NCBI GenBank assembly: GCA_041504365.1
Contig: CP167917.1
Location: 2,480,001-2,544,000, forward strand
Length of the DNA stretch: 64,000 nucleotides
Source: Dryocola sp. LX212
GTDB lineage: Bacteria > Pseudomonadota > Gammaproteobacteria > Enterobacterales > Enterobacteriaceae
Direction of reading: 5' to 3'
The notes under the pieces were generated by a model, which was not told where the DNA came from, ran no database searches, and saw only the letters and a list, made by a program, of their open reading frames with translations. The position numbers were made by a program, and so were the translations under genes. Of this stretch, positions 60,846-64,000 are shown in pieces (position 1 is the stretch's first letter; every line of letters starts with the position of its first letter).

Positions 60846-62122
60846 GCTTCGCCCCCTGCAAAGCGCTGGCCGATCCTCGCCAGCACCTGCTGTTTTAACG
60901 CCTCGTCGTAAATGCTTTCCGTCAGCTCTGCGGCAAAGGCGTAGATAATCATCTGCTGCGCGGCCCGTTCATTGATGCCGCGCGAGCGCAGGTAGAACAT
61001 CTGTTCATCGTCAATGCGGCCAATGGTTGCCCCGTGGCTACACTTAACGTCATCGGCATAAATTTCAAGCTGCGGCTTGGTATCAACCTCTGCCAGACGC
61101 CCTAACAACAGGTTGTTGTTGGTCATCTGCCCGTCAGTTTTGATCGCATGCTGCGCCACTTTTATCATGCCGTTAAACACCGCGCGCCCTTTGTCACGCA
61201 CGATAGTTTTATGAAGCTGGCGGCTGTTGCAGTAGCCTTTGCTGTGCTCAAGCCAGGTGCGCGTATCGCACACTTCGTTGTTCACCGGCAGCGCCAGGCT
61301 ATTCATGCGCAGCGTGGTATTTTCACCGTTGAGCTGAGTGCTGGTGTTGTGGCGCAAGACTGCGGCTCCGAGCAGGAAGCTGTTGCTCTCTACCACTGCG
61401 TCCTGCGCAACAATCAGGTCGTTGTGGGCGAAGTGGTAGCTCTTCACGTTTTCAAACGCCAGCTTGTAATGCCGGAGCTGAGCGTTGGCCGCTACATCAG
61501 CAGTCAGGCGCGAGCCGGTAAAATGCGGCTGTTCATCAAAGCTGACGTAATGCTCGATGACGGTCGCACGCGCGCCTTCGCCCAGCGTCAGATGATGCCG
61601 ATAGTGCGCGGTGTTCATCTCACCCTGCCCGCTGCCGCGGCTGATATGCATCAGCAGCAAAGCTTTTGCAGGGTTATGATTGCGCGCCACCTGAATGTGA
61701 GTGACTTTTTCGGCCAGACTTTCCGTCAGATGCAGGAAAACTTCTCCCTGTACCGCCCCGGGCAATGACTGACGCGGGGCATCGAAGTTAACCTCATATC
61801 CGCTATTAGTCAGATCGTCGCTAAGCTCTGCGCTGTAGCGCCCGTCAACAAAGACCAACCGCCACGCCTCTCCCGGCAAAGCGAGCGCATCGTGCTCCGG
61901 CTTCGTTACGGGCTGCGGGGCTGGAAGAACAAACTGATTGTTCAGCAGGCCTTCCAGTGGCGTATATTTCCAGTTTTCGTGCTTGCGGGTAGGCAGGCCC
62001 AGACGCAGCATCTGCTGCATGTGCTCCTGGGCCTCTTTGCTGCGCCCGTCGCCGTTCGCCTCGAACAGGTGGTGCCACTGCTGAAGAGCATTGCCGCTAC
62101 TGCTGTTCGGTAAGCCAGCCAT
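60842..62122 (-). CDS. sufD: Fe-S cluster assembly protein SufD
   Basis: SufD forms the SufBC2D scaffold with SufB and the ATPase SufC. From the ATG at 62122 it is 426 residues, starting [21 protein letters not shown]. coli SufD has 423. The C-terminal beta-helix block contains [13 protein letters not shown], with the cysteine and histidine (Cys358 and His360 in E. coli) implicated in cluster assembly. The start lies 26 bases inside sufC. A frame extension of five codons is rejected by comparison with the family. Confidence 0.96.
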   Translation of the reverse strand: MAGLPNSSSGNALQQWHHLFEANGDGRSKEAQEHMQQMLRLGLPTRKHENWKYTPLEGLLNNQFVLPAPQPVTKPEHDALALPGEAWRLVFVDGRYSAELSDDLTNSGYEVNFDAPRQSLPGAVQGEVFLHLTESLAEKVTHIQVARNHNPAKALLLMHISRGSGQGEMNTAHYRHHLTLGEGARATVIEHYVSFDEQPHFTGSRLTADVAANAQLRHYKLAFENVKSYHFAHNDLIVAQDAVVESNSFLLGAAVLRHNTSTQLNGENTTLRMNSLALPVNNEVCDTRTWLEHSKGYCNSRQLHKTIVRDKGRAVFNGMIKVAQHAIKTDGQMTNNNLLLGRLAEVDTKPQLEIYADDVKCSHGATIGRIDDEQMFYLRSRGINERAAQQMIIYAFAAELTESIYDEALKQQVLARIGQRFAGGEA

Positions 62123-62843
62123 AACCCTGCTCCTCAAGTTGTTTCACCAGACTGAAATCACCCGATTTCACAATGCGCCCTTGATACAGCACGTGGACAA
62201 AGTCAGGCTTGATGTAGTCCAGGATGCGCTGGTAGTGGGTGACGATGACGAAGGCACGGTTACCGTCACGCAGGGAGTTCACCCCTTCCGCCACAATTTT
62301 CAGGGCGTCGATGTCCAGACCGGAATCCGACTCATCCAGAATGCAAAGCTCAGGCTCCAGCACCGCCATCTGCAGGATATCGTTACGCTTCTTCTCACCG
62401 CCAGAGAAGCCGACGTTGACCGAGCGGGTCAACAGGTCTTCCGGCATTTTCAGCAGCCTGATTTTTTCTTCCATCAGGTCCTGGAATTCAAAGCGGTCGA
62501 GCGGCTCCCTACCCCGGTACTCACGCACCGCGTTCAGCGCGGTTTGCAGGAAGAACTGGTTGCTGACGCCGGGGATTTCCACCGGATACTGGAAGGCCAT
62601 AAAGATACCTTCGCCGGCGCGCTCTTCCGGAGAGAGTTCCAGCAGATCTTTCCCTTTAAAATACACCTGGCCACCGGTGACCTCATAATCGTCGCGCCCG
62701 GCGAGCGTGGCGGAAAGCGTACTCTTCCCGGATCCGTTCGGCCCCATAATGGCGTGGACTTCCCCCGGTTTAATCTCGAGGCTCAGGCCACGCAGGATCT
62801 CTTTTTCCTCAACGCTGACCTGTAAATCTTTAATGCTCAACAT
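62097..62843 (-). CDS. sufC: Fe-S cluster assembly ATPase SufC
   Basis: SufC is the ABC-type ATPase of the SufBC2D scaffold. The 248-residue protein has Walker A GPNGSGKST (34-42), the ABC signature FSGGEKKRN (about 150) and Walker B ELCILDESDSGLD. AGGGAAC lies before the ATG. It overlaps sufD at its 3' end and follows sufB after 16 bp. It is cytosolic despite the ABC fold, with no membrane partner. Confidence 0.98.
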   Translation of the reverse strand: MLSIKDLQVSVEEKEILRGLSLEIKPGEVHAIMGPNGSGKSTLSATLAGRDDYEVTGGQVYFKGKDLLELSPEERAGEGIFMAFQYPVEIPGVSNQFFLQTALNAVREYRGREPLDRFEFQDLMEEKIRLLKMPEDLLTRSVNVGFSGGEKKRNDILQMAVLEPELCILDESDSGLDIDALKIVAEGVNSLRDGNRAFVIVTHYQRILDYIKPDFVHVLYQGRIVKSGDFSLVKQLEEQGYGWLTEQQ

Positions 62844-62859
62844 AATGTTCCCTTAATCT

Positions 62860-64000
62860 TTAACCGACGCTGTGTTCGAGGCTAATCGCTAATAGTTTTT
62901 GTGCTTCCACCGCGAATTCGAGCGGCAATTCAGAGAAGACGTCCTTACAGAAGCCGTTGACGATCATCGAAATCGCATCGTCCTGGGCGATACCCCGCTG
63001 TAAACAGTAGAACAGCTGATCTTCACCGATACGCGAAGTGGTGGCCTCGTGCTCCAGCTGGGCCGTATTGTTACGGCACTCCACGTACGGGAAGGTATGC
63101 GCTCCGCTGTCCGGGCCGATAAGCATTGAGTCGCACTGGGTGAAGTTACGGGCGTTGGTCGCCGTCGGCATGATTTTCACCAGCCCGCGATAGCTGTTCT
63201 GGCTGTGGCCTGCGGAGATCCCCTTCGAGATAATCGTCGATTTGGTATTTTTACCGATGTGGATCATCTTGGTGCCGGTATCCGCCTGCTGATGCCCTGC
63301 GGTCAGCGCCACGGAGAAAAATTCACCGATGGAGTTATCGCCGCGCAGGATCACGCTCGGGTACTTCCAGGTGATGGCCGAGCCGGTTTCCGACTGCGTC
63401 CAGGACATTTTGCTGTTCTCGCCCTCGCACAGCGCGCGCTTGGTCACGAAGTTCAGAATGCCGCCGGTTATACCGTCGCCGGGGAACCAGTTCTGTACCG
63501 TGGAGTATTTCACCTCCGCATCGCGATGGATGATAACTTCCACCACCGCCGCATGAAGCTGATAGCTGTCGCGAACCGGCGCTGAACAACCTTCGATATA
63601 GCTGACGTAGCTGCCTTCGTCGGCTATCAGAATGGTGCGCTCGAACTGGCCAGTTTTTTCCGCGTTGATGCGGAAGTAGGTAGACAGCTCCATCGGGCAG
63701 CGCACGCCCTTCGGCACATAAATAAAGGTGCCGTCTGAAGCCACTGCGGCGTTGAGCGCCGCAAAGAAGTTGTCATTGCTCGGCACCACGGTCCCCAGAT
63801 ACTTTTTAACCAGATCAGGGAATTCGTGAATGGCTTCGCCAAAGGAGCAGAAGATAATTCCCTGCTCGGACAGTTTTTCACGGTAGGTTGTCGCTACGGA
63901 GACGGAGTCAAAAATAGCATCCACTGCGACCTCTGAGCCTTCGCGCACCGGTACGCCCAGCTGCTTAAAGGCGTCCTCGACTTCCCCGGTCAGGTAAGCG
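62860..64000 (-). CDS. sufB: Fe-S cluster assembly protein SufB, 5' end beyond window
   Basis: SufB is the central scaffold on which SufBC2D builds Fe-S clusters. About 380 C-terminal residues of roughly 495 are present. The frame runs off the window end with sequence matching SufB ([20 protein letters not shown]), so the GTG at 63948 is internal. The essential cysteine of E. coli SufB (Cys405) is kept in NFTQCDSML, and the Glu434 region LEHEATTS is intact. A nearby cysteine (Cys414 in E. coli) is serine here, in [11 protein letters not shown]. Confidence 0.97.
   Translation of the reverse strand, partial: AYLTGEVEDAFKQLGVPVREGSEVAVDAIFDSVSVATTYREKLSEQGIIFCSFGEAIHEFPDLVKKYLGTVVPSNDNFFAALNAAVASDGTFIYVPKGVRCPMELSTYFRINAEKTGQFERTILIADEGSYVSYIEGCSAPVRDSYQLHAAVVEVIIHRDAEVKYSTVQNWFPGDGITGGILNFVTKRALCEGENSKMSWTQSETGSAITWKYPSVILRGDNSIGEFFSVALTAGHQQADTGTKMIHIGKNTKSTIISKGISAGHSQNSYRGLVKIMPTATNARNFTQCDSMLIGPDSGAHTFPYVECRNNTAQLEHEATTSRIGEDQLFYCLQRGIAQDDAISMIVNGFCKDVFSELPLEFAVEAQKLLAISLEHSVG

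Overview
The window is enterobacterial chromosome. Gene order and protein sequences closely follow the Escherichia/Salmonella/Enterobacter backbone that runs from the rsx operon through dtpA, tyrS, slyAB, sodC, nemRA, rnt, grxD, sodB, purR, cfa, ribC, mdtK, the paired tRNA-Val genes and pykF-lpp to the suf operon. The coding DNA is moderately GC-rich. It is not E. coli: pdxY, lhr, ydhP and ydhQ are missing from their usual places, and other genes occupy several junctions. I place it in Enterobacteriaceae and do not name a genus. I saw no IS element, integrase, prophage or CRISPR array.

Layout. 1-6.0 kb: rsxABCDGE (rsxA cut by the window edge) and nth, an overlapping operon for a membrane redox pump that reduces SoxR, plus a DNA repair enzyme. 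6.0-8.9 kb: peptide transporter dtpA and glutathione transferase gstA. 8.9-12.5 kb (minus): tyrS, pdxH, mliC, anmK. 12.5-18.9 kb: slyB and slyA with PhoP and SlyA sites, the ydhIJK efflux set, sodC, ydhF, ydhL. 19.0-23.8 kb: a lone eptA (lipid A phosphoethanolamine transferase) with a PmrA-like box, then nemR, nemA, gloA and rnt for electrophile and methylglyoxal defence. 23.8-26.2 kb: pheP and a yicL-like exporter, in the place where lhr normally lies. 26.3-33.8 kb: grxD, mepH, sodB, the 29-codon gene ynhF, purR, punR/punC and cfa. 33.8-37.7 kb: a beta-glucoside utilisation unit (PTS IIC, GH1 enzyme, LacI regulator) with CRP-like and LacI-type sites. 37.8-40.5 kb: ribC, mdtK and two identical tRNA-Val genes.

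40.5-55.6 kb is the accessory stretch, lying between tRNA-Val and pykF. It carries a solitary autotransporter-type beta-barrel, the trehalose-from-glycogen operon treZ-treY-glgX, two LysR regulators, an SRPBCC protein, an MFS exporter, an in-frame chimera of a truncated fatty-acid desaturase and a truncated PhnD-like binding protein, a DHA2 exporter behind twin palindromic operators, and a CinA-like protein. 55.6-64 kb returns to backbone: pykF, lpp, ldtE and sufESDCB (minus; sufB cut by the window edge).

Themes. Many genes deal with redox and envelope stress (rsx, sodC, sodB, nemRA, gloA, grxD, suf, eptA, slyAB, lpp/ldtE, cfa). Their regulatory sites can often be read directly: PhoP, PmrA, SlyA, NemR, PurR, CRP and Cra, and the RyhB and RydC sRNA targets. 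The items most worth following up are the chimeric desaturase/PhnD frame beside an exporter whose twin operators have no repressor nearby, a perfect second SlyA box at the distal cfa promoter, a 38-bp element shared by the treZ promoter and a gene-free region 6.5 kb away, and the PmrA-like box in front of the isolated eptA. I did not find a clearly new multi-gene system.
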